DNA from: Prosopocoilus inquinatus
Lineage: Eukaryota; Arthropoda; Insecta; Coleoptera; Lucanidae
Direction: 5' to 3'
NCBI GenBank assembly: GCA_036172665.1
Contig: CM069875.1
Location: 24,645,806 to 24,709,805 of the forward strand
Length of the DNA: 64,000 nucleotides
In this document: positions 1 through 11,510 of the stretch, one piece after another
Layout: every line of letters begins with the position of its first letter
Position numbering within the stretch: position 1 is the first letter of the stretch
Notes under the pieces: model-generated
What the model was told of the DNA's origin: nothing
The model's database searches: none
What the model saw: only the letters and a program-made list of their open reading frames with translations
Translations under genes and position numbers: made by a program

Positions 1-62
1 CTGTCCAGAGGCTGCTCGAGGTTTTCACTGCAATCAAGAACGATTTGCACAAAAAAAATTTT
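1..62 (+). repeat. Repeat family A, truncated fragment at window edge
   Basis: This edge sequence matches the end of the copies at 43.56-43.62 kb and 26.28-26.34 kb, sharing GAGGCTGCTCGAGG and the following CACTGCAATCAAGAACG stretch. Orientation is the same as those two segments. The copy may continue to the left of the window. The function is unknown. Confidence 0.75.
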
Positions 63-724
63 CTATATAATTTCAAAGTTGAAAGTTTTAATCGCCATCG
101 CTAGATTTTGTCATTCTTTATTTTTCCTATTCGTTTACTGTCAAACATGAAAGAGGCTGACTTTTGATCGGTAATAAGTCTGAAAGGTCGACTAATTAAT
201 GGCACCATTTACGAAGAGATTCAACTGTTGACGATGGCACGTCTGATTCACCACCCACGGGTTGTAAGGCCGTATAGGTATATTGTTAACTTTGTTGGTG
301 ACAGTTGTTAATTGGAAAGGCACTAAGAAACATTAACACCTTTATTTCTAGTTTAATGATAGCACTAACAAAACTCAGAACTACACGAAACTTAAAGTTA
401 ATTACACTAAAATCACTTCAAATACAGATTATTAATAACGATGTGAAAATGTATTTACTTGACTGTTTGTATATTATGTGAACTGCTGTTCAACTTGTGA
501 ATTAATGTAAGTGTATGTATGATCACCGTTTGTGTTATTATGATGATCGTTGAGTATGTGTGATGACTGAAATGAATGAATGTATGTATGTCTCTCTGCG
601 TTTTAAGACGTTACAGAATATATCGCTCAATACGAAGGGGGGATGGAAAAAATGCATAAAGTAATTCGTAGAAAATTAATAAAATGGAAAACAAAATGAC
701 TTTAAGTTGTTTTGTCGTTGTGAT
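63..724. other. AT-rich non-coding, nothing recognised
   Basis: I see no gene, RNA or clear repeat here. Around 480-600 there is loosely repeated TATGTATG/GAATGAATG low-complexity sequence. Confidence 0.5.
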
Positions 725-906
725 GAAAATTCAAAGAAGCTCGTAGGATTTTAAATGCACTTAATGCTTGTGAACTAGATGAGCGGTGGCTTCCGCGAAT
801 AGTTAAGAAAAAATGGTCTGATATCTTAGACCGTCGAAAAGCAGGTACAACGCTTTGTGCGAATAGCACGTGTATTTCTAATACGAAGAAAATAAGAATC
901 GAGTGA
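725..906 (+). pseudogene. Unassigned coding-like fragment
   Basis: A 59-codon open stretch without an ATG runs from just after tandem stops at about 719-724 to a TGA. Its composition looks protein-like: it starts KFKEARRILNALNACEL, continues DERWLPRIVKKKW, and has a basic helical character. I do not recognise the family. A relic of a transposon protein is plausible because other relics follow within 400 bp, but a chance frame cannot be excluded. Confidence 0.25.
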
Positions 907-1242
907 AAGATAGGTGAGTTTGTTCGAAGAAAATGTGGGGCTTAACTTGTTATGTTTAAGTGATTTTTAGAAGTTGACAATTCAGAGTGTTCAGATAAAA
1001 AATAATAGATTTTTATGTGGTGCATTCTTATTAATGTATACGCGGAAGTGCAAAACGCTAAAATTCCAAATAAGAATTACTCGGAAGGACGATATAAAGA
1101 ATGCGTAAACATTTCGGTGGAGATTAAGCCGAATGATTTTAAAGTATAATACTAAACCAAATACCTGAACTAATTTACAGGAACTGAAGTGCATTCTTAA
1201 CTATAAATTAATATTTGAATAAAATAAACTAAACACATTTGC

Positions 1243-1478
1243 ATATTGTCCTGAACATCAACTATAGCAGATGCTTCTTTTTCCACAGCACAATGCCTTC
1301 TTTCACTAAGCGATAGTGTTCTGGAATAAATGTAAATTCAATTGCGGTGACAAGAGGTTTAGAAATATCTTTCTTGAGAGTATCAAAACCATTTGCTCCC
1401 TCAGAGGTAATGGGAAGATATTTTCAGTGAATCAGCGAATGAACGTCTTCAGAAAATTTAGGAATCCATCTAGCACAT
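1243..1478 (-). pseudogene. Ty3/gypsy-type pol fragment, reverse transcriptase to RNase H junction
   Basis: On the minus strand the frame reads WIPKFSEDVHSLIH, then FDTLKKDISKPLVTAIE, which matches the connection between reverse transcriptase and RNase H of gypsy-like pol (the FS-K-PL, AF-LK-DI pattern). After a frame change it reads SLSERRHCAVEKEASAIV, the RNase H segment around the conserved EKEA. At least one in-frame stop and one frameshift make it non-functional. It is cut on the upstream side where a hAT-like end begins. No LTR or other pol part lies next to it. The integrase relic at 24.2 kb could come from a similar element. Confidence 0.7.
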
Positions 1479-1720
1479 AGATTCTCAAAGTGGGTAGTAG
1501 CGCCAACCAATGGGAGCTGAAGCATTCTAGGGGGGCGGTAACGGTAACAGTAACGGCAGCGGTTCACGGGGAATTAGGTGGCGAAGTTAATAATAAATTT
1601 TAAAATCAGAAAATCATTGAAAAGATAAGTTCTGCATTACTGACGGAATGGGGGGCGTTAAGCAATCTTTGTCTTGCAAAGTGGGCGGCGACTGCAAAAA
1701 GTTATCTTTTATTCTTTTAT
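1476..1720 (+). mobile_element. hAT-like terminal remnant
   Basis: The sequence starts CATAGATTCTCAAAGTGGG and soon reaches GGGGGGCGG runs (about 1,530 and 1,650). This is typical of hAT ends of the form CAGNGATTCTCAAAxTGGG followed by G-rich stretches. The start interrupts the gypsy fragment exactly. I found no matching inverted end on the right, so the boundary at 1,720 is only approximate. Confidence 0.45.
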
Positions 1721-1849
1721 TCTGTATCCTAATAACTTTATCTCATTCTTAGAAAATGAGCATTTTGACTTATTCAGTGTTAAGATATTTCTTCACAACC
1801 TCAAAAAATCGATTCAAATTTTTATCGTTTTCTTTACACCGGGTTTTTC

Positions 1850-2215
1850 TAGCGATGAGAAAAACGTTCAAAATAATTACTTACAATGGTAAAGTCAGGG
1901 TCTATACATCACGGAGAGATTCTTACAATTACCAATATACTAAATGTAGAACTCTGGAAGACAATAACGTCCATGATTGGTTTAGGACTAATAACGTCTG
2001 TGTTTTGCAGTGGCCCTCAAACTTAGACAGTACAGACGTAAATCTGATCGAAAATGTTTAGGATCTTTGGGCCAAAAGTCTTGGAAAACGAAATCTTCAA
2101 CCATAAACCGCCGTTGAACTTTGACAGGATACTGGGAACAACTAACAAATGAAGATCTAGAACAACCTCTTTTATTCCGAGCAGGGTCACTGGAGGAAGT
2201 TACTTGAAAAAATAA
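1850..2215 (+). pseudogene. Tc1-type transposase relic
   Basis: Three catalytic neighbourhoods of a Tc1/mariner DDE transposase can be read. SSDE is at 1,848-1,859 (first Asp, in one frame). NGKVRVYTSRRDSYN then follows in a second frame, then EDNNVHDWFRTNNVCVLQWP (second Asp, with the protein between shortened). Finally TDVNLIENV, in-frame TAG, DLWAKSLGKRNLQP, where Tc1 proteins have SPDLNPIENVW. Several Trp or Arg codons have become stops. A frameshift lies between the first and second parts, and the N-terminal DNA-binding half is missing. No terminal inverted repeats were identified. It is dead and old. Confidence 0.75.
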
Positions 2216-3246
2216 AAAAATATTAATTGATTTGTTTTCCGGTTTGAACAGTTTGAACTTCGTCAGGACTGCTGTTGCTGGTGAGACGAGAAGCAGCAGC
2301 AAAACCTCCACCACCACCAGCAGCATCCCTGAGGAAATTTTTCTGTACTGAAGATCCAACCGGCAGCCAATTCAATTACGGACGGCCGCGGAAGCGTTCA
2401 AATTATTCACCATCTTTGTTTCATTAATTCTAGTAATTATTGAACCAATTTTTTTTTACCGTTAGTTACTATCAAAATGTTTATTAATATCTAGTTAACA
2501 AGGTTAAAAGTTACTAATATAATACACCAAAAAAATTGTTTGAGATTAAGAGTAACACAACAAGGGTAGTCCCAGATTTATTTCAACAGATTAGTGTAAG
2601 TAGTAGAAATAGTAAAAGCGAAATCAATCAAACTATTGCACTGTTTTAAAGAAGTACCAATCATTAGTGGTGTAAGATCTGTAAGTGACGATTTTATCGA
2701 GTTGACCGAAGATTGCTGTTCATAATTTTTAATTAAACTCGGTTTATGAAAGCGCCGGAGAAGGGAAAGTAATTAAATCGGGAAAGAGTGTCGAAAAAAT
2801 TAATCTCCTAGGACCGCACGCCGCTACCTCCGACACTTCTTGCGTTTTAGACTTTCGTTACGTTTTACTTCGCTCTTAATTATTCTGGCCAGATTCGTAA
2901 GATTTTATTATGTTTAACACAATGAATATTAAGTTTTTAAATGTTCGCTCAAGTTTCCCGCCTCGTGCTCTCTTCCGTACAGTCTTAATTATTTTATCTT
3001 TCGAATTTGCATAACGCGACTACGTCTTCTGCAACTTGTCTTGTGAAATGACCGAGCTTGTGTTTTAGTTATTCTGGTTACTTTGCGACTGTTTTCGATT
3101 TTTTGTTTGATAATGGTATAAGAAAAGTTTCTTGAGAAAGATAGAAATCGTTTCAGATTATAAGTATGTATACGTGACGCACGTATATGTAAGTATTACG
3201 TATGTATGGTCGGTGATTGACATTGGTATTTCATTTATTCATAACT
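2216..3246. other. Non-coding; short CAG/CCA simple repeat
   Basis: At 2,290-2,330 there is a run of AGCAGCAGC followed by CCACCACCACCAG. An open frame covers it on the minus strand, but its Val/Leu run comes from the simple repeat. Nothing else is recognised. Confidence 0.5.
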
Positions 3247-3437
3247 ACAGAACGGATCTTGGTACAAGTATTGGTGGAAGGAAGTAGGAGCGGGCAGCCG
3301 CGCCTTCACGTTCTGCGTTGATTTGAAATTTGAATGTAATAAATAGGATTGTGATTTAAATCAAAGCAGGACGCGAAGGTGCGACCATCCGCTGGTACTC
3401 TTCCCTTCCACCAGTAATGTACCAAGATCCGTTCTGT
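3247..3437. repeat. Foldback (imperfect inverted repeat)
   Basis: ACAGAACGGATCTTGGTAC at 3,247 is mirrored exactly at 3,419-3,437. Pairing continues inward through GGTGGAAGG, CCTTC and TTGATTT blocks, with mismatches and small gaps, to a short AT-rich loop around 3,342. Arms are about 85 bp. No coding frame fits. It could be a small foldback MITE; no target duplication is obvious. Confidence 0.8.
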
Positions 3438-4984
3438 ATTCATAACAAAAAAAAATAATTTTGAACATTTTCTGATTATAAATAACAATTTACACAACTA
3501 TTCTCTCTAGGAATATATGTTGAATGTTTCTGTGCAAGCAAACTATCAAACATTTCACCCCGATTTTCTTTTTCCATCTCTTAACCTTACAATGGCTTGT
3601 CTTCTCTGTTTTGTACTCTGCTAAATAATTCAGCAACGTGTCTAAAATGTTTGACTTGTGTAATTAGTTATAAATTATGCTCGAAGTGGCAGATCCTTAT
3701 AATTTCAAACATTTGCGTTGAGTTTAAGCTTGCTTTAATTCGAATTCTGAAGAATCTCCCCGACAAAACATAATACCTCTGGGAAACTTCATGCACGATA
3801 ACTCCCAACCAAATCGACTCGGCCCAACACTCTGAAAGTCGGCGACAAAATGACGAAGTAAAGACCGTAAATATTTATTCTTGCAGTTTTGCTACGAGCA
3901 ACGGGTAAATCTGTACACGTGCCGCTTGTAATTTTGGAACGAGTCCTCTCCAGGTACCTGTTTGCGCTGCCGGGTTATTGTATTTACCGAGCTGCTGCTG
4001 AATCAATATAAGAAGGAAGTGGTAATTATCGACCTTCCGTTCTTGGAGACTTCCTGGTGAGCTTGTACGGAACATCTTATTATATTTAACGTAACATCTC
4101 TTTCTTGCCATTTTATAAAAAAAAACTGCTTCAGTTACATTTGGAGGTCAATTCAATTTGTCAGGTTTTACGTATTATCGATTGTAAGAAGTATATCAGT
4201 AGTTTATGAAAAATAATTTTGATACCGTGTAACACAAAGTATCTTACAAAATACATGTGCTTCCTTTCACTTGTTCAGATAAGATTCTAACGGTTGTTTT
4301 CTCAATGGTCGAAAATTTCATTGTTCAAAAGATTCTTGTTTTCCAGTTCTACATGATAGTATAGTAAACCATACGTAGCAATTTTTACATATTAGTTGTA
4401 GATTGCCTTTATTATGTCAATAAATAAACAGTTGACACTTACGAAGTCTTGTAGATGTAGAGACTTACATTGTCTGGACTGACTTTAATTAGACTAGACT
4501 CAACTTCAACTCCATGCTTTCATCGACGTTTGGGTTACATATAATTCTCAGAGGCTAGCAAAGCTCGTGTGCACCAGAATATTTTTATATTGCGTATACC
4601 AGAGCTTTCCGGGAGTTTTCTGGGATCCAGGCGAGCTGTAACGTTTCAAGCGTGATGTTGACGACGATTCTGCCAAAGTTCACAGAGCTGCACTCGATTA
4701 TATGCATCATAATTTAATGTTAGCGATGAATCATGTACGGAAATTTTCATATATCACGGATGCTTATTACAATATGTGCAAAAATTGAACTTTTGCTATC
4801 ATTTTACTACAATTACGTTATCCTCCTGGTCACTTACCGATAGCAAGAGGTGCTGAGAAGTCAATCAGCTGTCCCGAAGTTAGTCTCTGAAGGAGATGGG
4901 TGTGGGTTAAAATACTAAAGGCGCCAGGGAGTAACCGCAGTTAATGGGCGTACTATGGAACCGACTCCACAGCATGCGCTGATA
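3438..4984. other. Non-coding, unassigned
   Basis: A 78-codon minus-strand frame at 3,875-4,111 has no recognisable domain, signal peptide or repeat. I treat it as chance or conserved non-coding DNA. Nothing else stands out. Confidence 0.45.
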
Positions 4985-5400
4985 ATCGAAAACTTTCAAG
5001 AGAATTACATTGACTTATGAACCTTGGTAAATCGTGTGCAATGTTATTTGGTAACAAGATACAAAAAGATATAGTACGTAGTCAATTATTTTTTAACGTT
5101 GCAGACAGTCCTACAGATTTCGTAGAAAAGATTAAAAATCTAGGTTTAACATTTGATTCTAATCTCCAATTTACAGAACATATTAATAAAATGATCCGAA
5201 AATCATACTATTCTTTAAAAGTACTTTTACTAAGAGACATATACTTATCCAAAAATTAAAGATCGTACTAACAGAGACACTTGTAGTGTCGCACGTCGAT
5301 GAAGTGCTTACGTTGGTTAGAAGGAGGGGTGGCGTACAGTTTTGTTCACTACTGTGATTTTGTCTGCGGCCCATGCTTACTTACGCAAGATGTGGCTAGG
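4985..5400 (+). pseudogene. Non-LTR retrotransposon reverse transcriptase, C-terminal fragment
   Basis: The frame contains NLGKSCAMLFG (the LNxxKT/S-LxFG block after the YADD region), then NLGLTFDSNLQF and EHINKMIRKSYYSLKVL, the usual end of the thumb in Jockey/CR1-group proteins. After the stop at about 5,259 homology continues as TETLVVSH and then, after an interruption of some 50 bp, HYCDFVCGPCL. The catalytic core and the 3' end are missing. Related to, but clearly diverged from, the element at 35.7-38.5 kb. Confidence 0.8.
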
Positions 5401-5429
5401 ATCTAGAGGTGGTAAACTTACTTCATTCT

Positions 5430-5960
5430 CACGAATTCTTTTGTTCTTATTCCCAGTCTGGAGCTAGTTCACGAACCTTGTTCATTTAGCTCCTTTAGTT
5501 CGTGCGTAGAAAGAGACAATCCGACACGATTACGTTTAATCGGTGCAATCGTATAAGTTTTCGTTTGCATGTTTTACAATTTGCAAAAACTGAGATTTTT
5601 ACGAATACGAAATGTTCTCGGAAAGTGTAGAACCAGCATAAATACTTAGTTTTTACGAACTCGTTTTGTTCATTTTAAATTGATTTCACGCTTCACTCCA
5701 TTTTTGCACTGTTGTGAAAATCCGAATTTGTGTCATAATAATGACTGTCACATCAACCATCGTCGTATCCCAATAAAATGATTCACGGGCTCATCGCTCG
5801 GGCGCAGACAGATGACCGATTTGCTCATGTCTCCACCAGGATAAGAACAAGAACGAATTAAGTTAGTTCGAGTAAACGAACTAAACTACTCGCGAGCTAA
5901 ATAAGTATTTAGCTCATCATAGGGAATAGGTTCAAGAAACTAGTTCGTTCGCGAACTGTG
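5430..5960. repeat. Region rich in AGTTCG/CGAACT motifs, partly inverted
   Basis: GTTCACGAAC, TTTAGTTCGTGCG, TTAGTTCGAG, ACGAACTAAA and AGTTCGTTCGCGAACT recur. GAGCTAAATG-type blocks occur in both orientations at about 5,480-5,510 and 5,890-5,920. Dense short inverted motifs like these are common just inside the ends of DNA transposons. I could not define ends or a target duplication. Confidence 0.35.
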
Positions 5961-8019
5961 CGATCAAACATTTACAGAATTTTAGTCTTACACTTACATT
6001 TGGAATTCATAAATATGATAAAATCTCACACAAGCTTTATGATGTTCGATTGTTAAAAACGGTCAAAAAGTATGGTAAAACAACGGCGTTTCCATTCTCA
6101 TTTTCAGTATTACAAAATTTTAGTTTTACGAACTCCACTATATCATTAAACCAAAATCAAAATATTCGTCGATTGTTTATAAGATCCTTTACGTAGCCAT
6201 GTTTTCGAATACCTAACTTCATAACTAAAGATACTCAAACCATCTATCTTTAGAAACCAGTACCGAAAAACGCTATTCCGTGAGCAATCAGCAGAGTTTG
6301 CCCACAACTAATGTCAGTTTTTGATAAGACTATTCTATTTCTATTTTTCTTATCTCCTTTTTCTCTTCTTTTCTCTTTATTCTCCTCCCAATTATATTAA
6401 TTAGAAATGCATCAATTTATTTTTTTCCAAATAATCTAATTTTTACAACGATAGATTTCAAATAGGCTCAGCACTGACCTTCACTGAGTCGTAAAACGTT
6501 AACTCATTTTTTTTTTCAAAATAAATTTGATTTAAAAACCTTGAGAGAAACGTTAGACTAACACACAAAAATGTGCAGAAAATATTTACGTAAAAATAAA
6601 ACACGTTAATTAAGAAACAGGTTTGTAGGATACTGTTTTAGGTTCCAGCTGATCGTTGTTGCCAGACCGACGGTCGCAGTCAAATGCAAATATCAACGGC
6701 CAAACGCCGTCACTCGTGAAAACGTTAAACTTCGGTCAATATTATCGTACATTTATGGCCTTCGGCAGGTACGTCGCGTCTTTCACTTGGCGGTGACCCG
6801 AAGTAACGGAACTTCTTTAGAGTAAAGCGGATTCCTCTGTCAAAACAAAGAAATTATTACAACTGCGGCCCACGCTTAAACATACCCCAGATTTTTTTCG
6901 CAAATCTGGTTAATCAGCTTGTAAGATTTGCTCAAAAAGCAACTCAGATGTCACGTAGGGTTTATATCAATAGTCCCAGATACGCTCTTCTATAGAATTT
7001 TACAACTAAATTTCGCACAAATTTACGCACAAACAGAAAACGTATGTTCACTTTAACGCGCCAAACGATGATGTTCGGTTAAGGTGGAAGCCGCCGGTCC
7101 TGGAATCAACTACCTACAAATCAAAACGGCGAGCCAATCCAAACATAGGACGCGGAGAGCATGATAGCGTGAGACCAATGCCTTGATTTCAAACGGCGGG
7201 GCAGCGGCGTAACGACGTCATTTTCAGGATGGAATGTTGCCACTTTACTAGAACAAGCGCTTGCAACACGTGGTTGCCGAAATGTACCTAGAAATTAACA
7301 CGTAACATCGTGGAAGAAGAAGATTGGAAGAACTCTTAATCGAAAAATCTAGGCTTTTACTTAATTTAAAGCTTTGTCGTGATCAACCGCATCTTACACA
7401 TTATTACAACAAATTATTTTTTTTAGAAAAACGGACGTTTTAAGTTATTGATGAGGGATATCAATGTTCTTAGTTAAGTGGTTTCCAGACTTTTTATTAC
7501 TACGGCCGCTTTTCACCAGGGAGGCGAGCCTCCTAGTTTGGAAATCGCTGCTTCAGTTACTCGAATAAGAAGAAATACAAGTTTCTTTCTCGGAAGTGTC
7601 TATTCAATTGTAAATAGGTATTTGCATAAAATTTTAAATTAGTTGACGTAAAATTTGGTCAATAAAAATTAGTTGCCCCATTTTTTTTTTACGAAAAGAG
7701 ATCTTAGGTTCGACTTTGGCGAGTCAAATAGAATAAATTCAATTTCCTTGTTTGATAAACGATAAATGATAAATATACTGTATACTGTAAAAGTAGAAAT
7801 AATTATGTAAAATCGGCTTCCGTTATTACCTTGGCCTAAACAGCACGACGTGATTTTTTAATAACACCTGCCAGCAGCATGGGGTGAGTTATTAGAATTT
7901 TCCAAGGATCAATGTCTAAAGCTCAAATTAACATCTGCAGGATCTCGCGGAAATTAGGTCAGTCAAATTGAAGAAATATCGCTCCTTTCTAACTACTAAC
8001 AAGTTCGCAAGTTCTCCAG
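5961..8019. other. Non-coding; moderately CpG-rich patch
   Basis: No gene is recognised. Between about 6,640 and 7,290 the base composition is less AT-rich, with many CG dinucleotides (for example GACGGTCGCAG, AACGGCGAGCC, CGGCGTAACGACG). This could be a regulatory or promoter-like patch, but no motif proves it. Confidence 0.3.
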
Positions 8020-8640
8020 TTCGGCAATATACTGAACGTCTCGATTCCGAACTTGCGCCGGCACGTGAACTCTCTCTTAAAATCCTAAAAATCCTAAAGT
8101 AAGCTCCTGTCTGTACATTTGCGTTTCCAATAAATGTATGCCGTGTATTAATTCTGACTATGCCTCTCAGACCCCAATTCGGTACAATTTAGCAGAGGTT
8201 AATATAATACGTCACCGATACATATGGTGGAAGCTTGTAATCATTATATTCAGTGGAGGTTTGTGACCGTTACAATATGATTTTGTTTAATATTTATTAT
8301 AGGCTATTTTAATTTTGTTTGTTATTTTTGCGTGTAACTTTTCATGTTTTTCTTGTTTGCTTAGTTTTTTTTTTTTTATAATTGCTCGTTAATTAATTTG
8401 TTTCTTATTGCGTGTGATAATATTTAGTTGTTTCAGAGAGAGGAGGCCGCAAAAGACTCGACAATTCCGAAAAACATAAATAATAAAAGTAACCCTAGTT
8501 CAGTGTGTCGTGACCGCAAAAGTCGAGAAGCCATTTCGCTACAACAAAGACAATGTTTTCATGCTAAAAAAAGAAACAAATCCAAAACCAATCAAAGTTG
8601 TCGATTTCTTCTTTTATTTTTGGATTGCGGGTAAAGGTCT
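8020..8640 (+). other. Possible LTR/leader remnant with short basic frame
   Basis: The stretch has a polyadenylation-like CCAATAAATG at about 8,131, then a G/C-balanced segment with ATGGTGGAAGC at 8,223 resembling the junction after an LTR. A polypyrimidine-rich segment follows, then a 68-codon frame (8,428-8,634) rich in Lys, Arg, Gln and Ser, with no known domain. No second LTR was found. The assignment is speculative; it could be plain intergenic DNA. Confidence 0.15.
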
Positions 8641-10441
8641 CACATTATTTTTCTTTTTCTCTCATATTTATCCGTTCTAAGGGTCTTGCAGTTGGAATTA
8701 GGCGAGGCAGTCCGATTTGATTTTGGTAACGTCGAAAGAACTGCTACCCTCACGTTAATAAGACCTCGAGAGTTACAATATTAAACATGAAATGATTCGC
8801 ATCTCCATTTATAATAAATTATAAACAAAGGTGACCAACTTTTTGAAACTGTGATCGAATTTTGTGGGTTCAAAACTAAAAAGCTTAATCATTGAGATTT
8901 TGTTGGAATTCTAGAGTTACTATTTTGCTAAAATCGACTTGCTATTATCTTATAACCACGGTCTCTCACAAAGTACACGATACTCAACGCCATTCAGCGC
9001 CGTGCACTTAGATTCTAATGGGATGTACAAAAATCGTTGATCGCGATATCCCTCCACCCATATTATACCAATGAAAACAACTGAATTCAATTTGAAAGGC
9101 TAGCTTATAACATTTTGCCTCGACTGAATTTCTTCGGAATTTTTATCAATTCCTACGCTGAAATATTCTCTTTGAAACAAAAATAATTCTGAATCACTTT
9201 TCATTTTGCGGTCAATATATAGGGTGTTTTGGTAATCGACTGGACAGAATAAATATTCAGGATAAAGATTCAGGTTGCCCAATGCAGTAAAAAGTCCTAA
9301 AGTCCGTTCTGCCCGTTTTGAAAAATCGCAAAGTATAAACTATTTGGAACCACTGAACTGTACTTATCACACACACGCGAGTCAAAATGCTCGAATCCAT
9401 GAATTAGCGTGAGCCAATTCTAGCATGAGCAAGATCTTCGCTTCTGATAGTTCTGGTAAAACTTGTCACAGAATCAGAATTCTTATTACAGCATAAGTAA
9501 AGCACGTAGGGGATATAATTTCTCCGCATTCGATTTTTTTGTGAAATCGCAACCTGTTTGTAAAGAAAATAGAAGTCCAAAGTTTTCATGTTGCAAATTT
9601 TTATTTTAGAATTGAATACATCTCGTAAGAAATGGGGTAGCTTAAAATAACCTTAAAAGAATGCAATTATAATATTTAATAAGGAGGCAAGTATCTTATT
9701 TCTTGTCAAGTACCCGGCATGAATTAATAATACGTTTAAACTTTATTATTACCAACATTAAAAATAAAATATTTCGCCATATCACCAGCGTGTCTAATTA
9801 ACCCTAGCGCTATCGATTTATTACGGCATCGTTTATTTTCCACGTTCAGCAAAATACAAGGTCGACCTAATTTTTGACATTCGCGAACAAAAAGCCGTTC
9901 CGACTTTTCCGTGCCGACTAAGACAATGAATGCGCCCTCACCATTGTTGTCAGCGACCAAAATAAAATCTCTGACGTTAAAAAAGCGAGCCGATGAATGA
10001 TGCGTTTTATTAACCCCGCCGTGGTGATTAATTATCTGGGATTTTCGCAGGAAAAAATGATCTCGGTCTGTGGCGATGTTGTTTTAATAAATGGACTTTG
10101 ACATCTTCGTGAATGCGCTGCTGGATGAATTTTCCTGAATTCTCCATTTCATTGCAATTTTTTTTTGTTTTTCTTGTTTTATAATCCGATTAGAATAGTT
10201 TGGTTACTATTTTAAAAATGCTAACTGAACTGATCACAAAATTTATGTTTCATATTGTTGTTTTTGATTTTATCTACAAAGAAGATTTAAACTTTATTGA
10301 CCATTAAATTTTCTTACTTGTTACGCACGCCAATTGTTACGAGACGTTAACTGTTGTGGCCAAAAAGAATGATTCTGAGTCGAATCGATCAAGGTTACAC
10401 GCATAACTGAGGTACGTATAACAAGGCAGAGTGGTTCTTAC
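8641..10441. other. Non-coding, nothing firmly recognised
   Basis: Minus-strand frames of 60-74 codons (9,100-9,960) show no domain. The sequence around 9,780-9,960 is richer in CG and could be conserved non-coding DNA. At 9,218 a TATATAGGGTGTTTTGG motif resembles the end of widespread insect repeats, but no partner end was found. Confidence 0.35.
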
Positions 10442-10558
10442 CTGCATACCCGGGATTCCCTGTGGTTGAATTGTTGACGTCGCAGAGGGACACAACGTAA
10501 TACCAGCGGCGAGTTTTAAAGCGGAGAGGGTCGTGGAGAAATAAGAGGAAATCCACAA
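10442..10558 (-). other. Weak candidate protein-coding exon
   Basis: A 39-codon frame starts at an ATG (10,558) and ends in IQPQGIPGMQ directly before a textbook 5' splice site, CAG|GTAAGA, with the GT at 10,440-10,441. The length is a multiple of three, so the intron would be phase 0. The segment is locally CpG-rich. I know no matching protein and see no partner exon. Supported only by the splice site and composition. Confidence 0.2.
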
Positions 10559-10711
10559 AAGTAGTAATTTATAAAGAACAATTACAGGTAGGCGCCAACT
10601 GGAGTGTACAAGATCAACAGCTTGAAGCCAGCCCGAGTTCTCAGGACAGGGTGTACAATAACTTTGACCGCAAAAGATAGCGGGATAATACTTGCCTAGA
10701 AGAATATCGAA

Positions 10712-11510
10712 ACGCTTAACTAAAATAGGTTAAACACCTTCCGAACTTCTTAACAAGCGAGCACAAATGAACGTCTTTTCCCTAGCAGAGTGAGTTTTCA
10801 ACTCAATGAAGTGACGTGCTGAAACGAGACGAGAAGTAGAGGGAAATTTAGGGCTATAATTTGTTCAGCGACAAACTGATTAACAAAATTTTAAATAAAA
10901 TTTCGAGAAAAAGAGGATGAAAAAACTCACCAAGCCAATTCAAAGTAAAACCAACAAATTAGTAACAGTAACTGACTTTGAGACACAAAAGAGATATTTC
11001 TCACAAGCGATGAAAAATTTCGCCCTGGGGGAGGGGACTTACGCTAAATCAAAATAGGTTTAAACACCTTCCAAGTTTCCTAACAAGCGAGCTCAATGAA
11101 CGTCTTATCCCTAGCAGAGTGAGTTTTCAACTGAAGTGACGTTTAGAAACGAGGTGAGAAGTAGAGGGAAAGTTAGGGCTGTAATTCGTTCAGCGACAAA
11201 CTGATTATAAAATTCTAATCAAAATTTCGAAAAAAAAGAATGGAAAAAACTCACCAAGCCAGTCCGAAGAAAAACTAACAAATCAGTAACAGTAACTGAC
11301 TTTGATAGACATTTTTTTGACAAACGACGAAAAATTTCGCCCTGGGGACTTACGCTAAATAAAAATAGGTTTAGAGTTTCCTAACAAGCGAGCTCAATGA
11401 ACGTCTTTCCCAGCAGAGTGAGTTTTCAACTTAAGTGACTTTTAGAAACGAGGTGAGAAGTAGAGGGAAAGTCAAGGCTGTAATTCGTTCAGAAATAAAC
11501 TGATTATAAG
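10712..11510. repeat. Tandem repeat, about 2.5 copies of a 310-330 bp unit
   Basis: Units begin at 10,712, 11,041 and 11,352, with ACGCTAA...AAAATAGGTTTAAACACC. They share AACAAGCGAGC, CAGAGTGAGTTTTCAAC, AGTAGAGGGAAA and TTCAGCGACAAACTGATTA, and the first two share CTCACCAAGCCA. The third unit is cut after the CTGATTATAA block. Copies differ by small indels and substitutions, so the array is not very recent. No open frame is conserved. Confidence 0.9.

Noticed and set aside
1988..2359. 123-codon minus-strand frame with a hydrophobic, signal-peptide-like start
   Set aside because: The Leu/Val run is the translation of a CAG/CCA simple repeat, and the rest is antisense to the Tc1 transposase relic.
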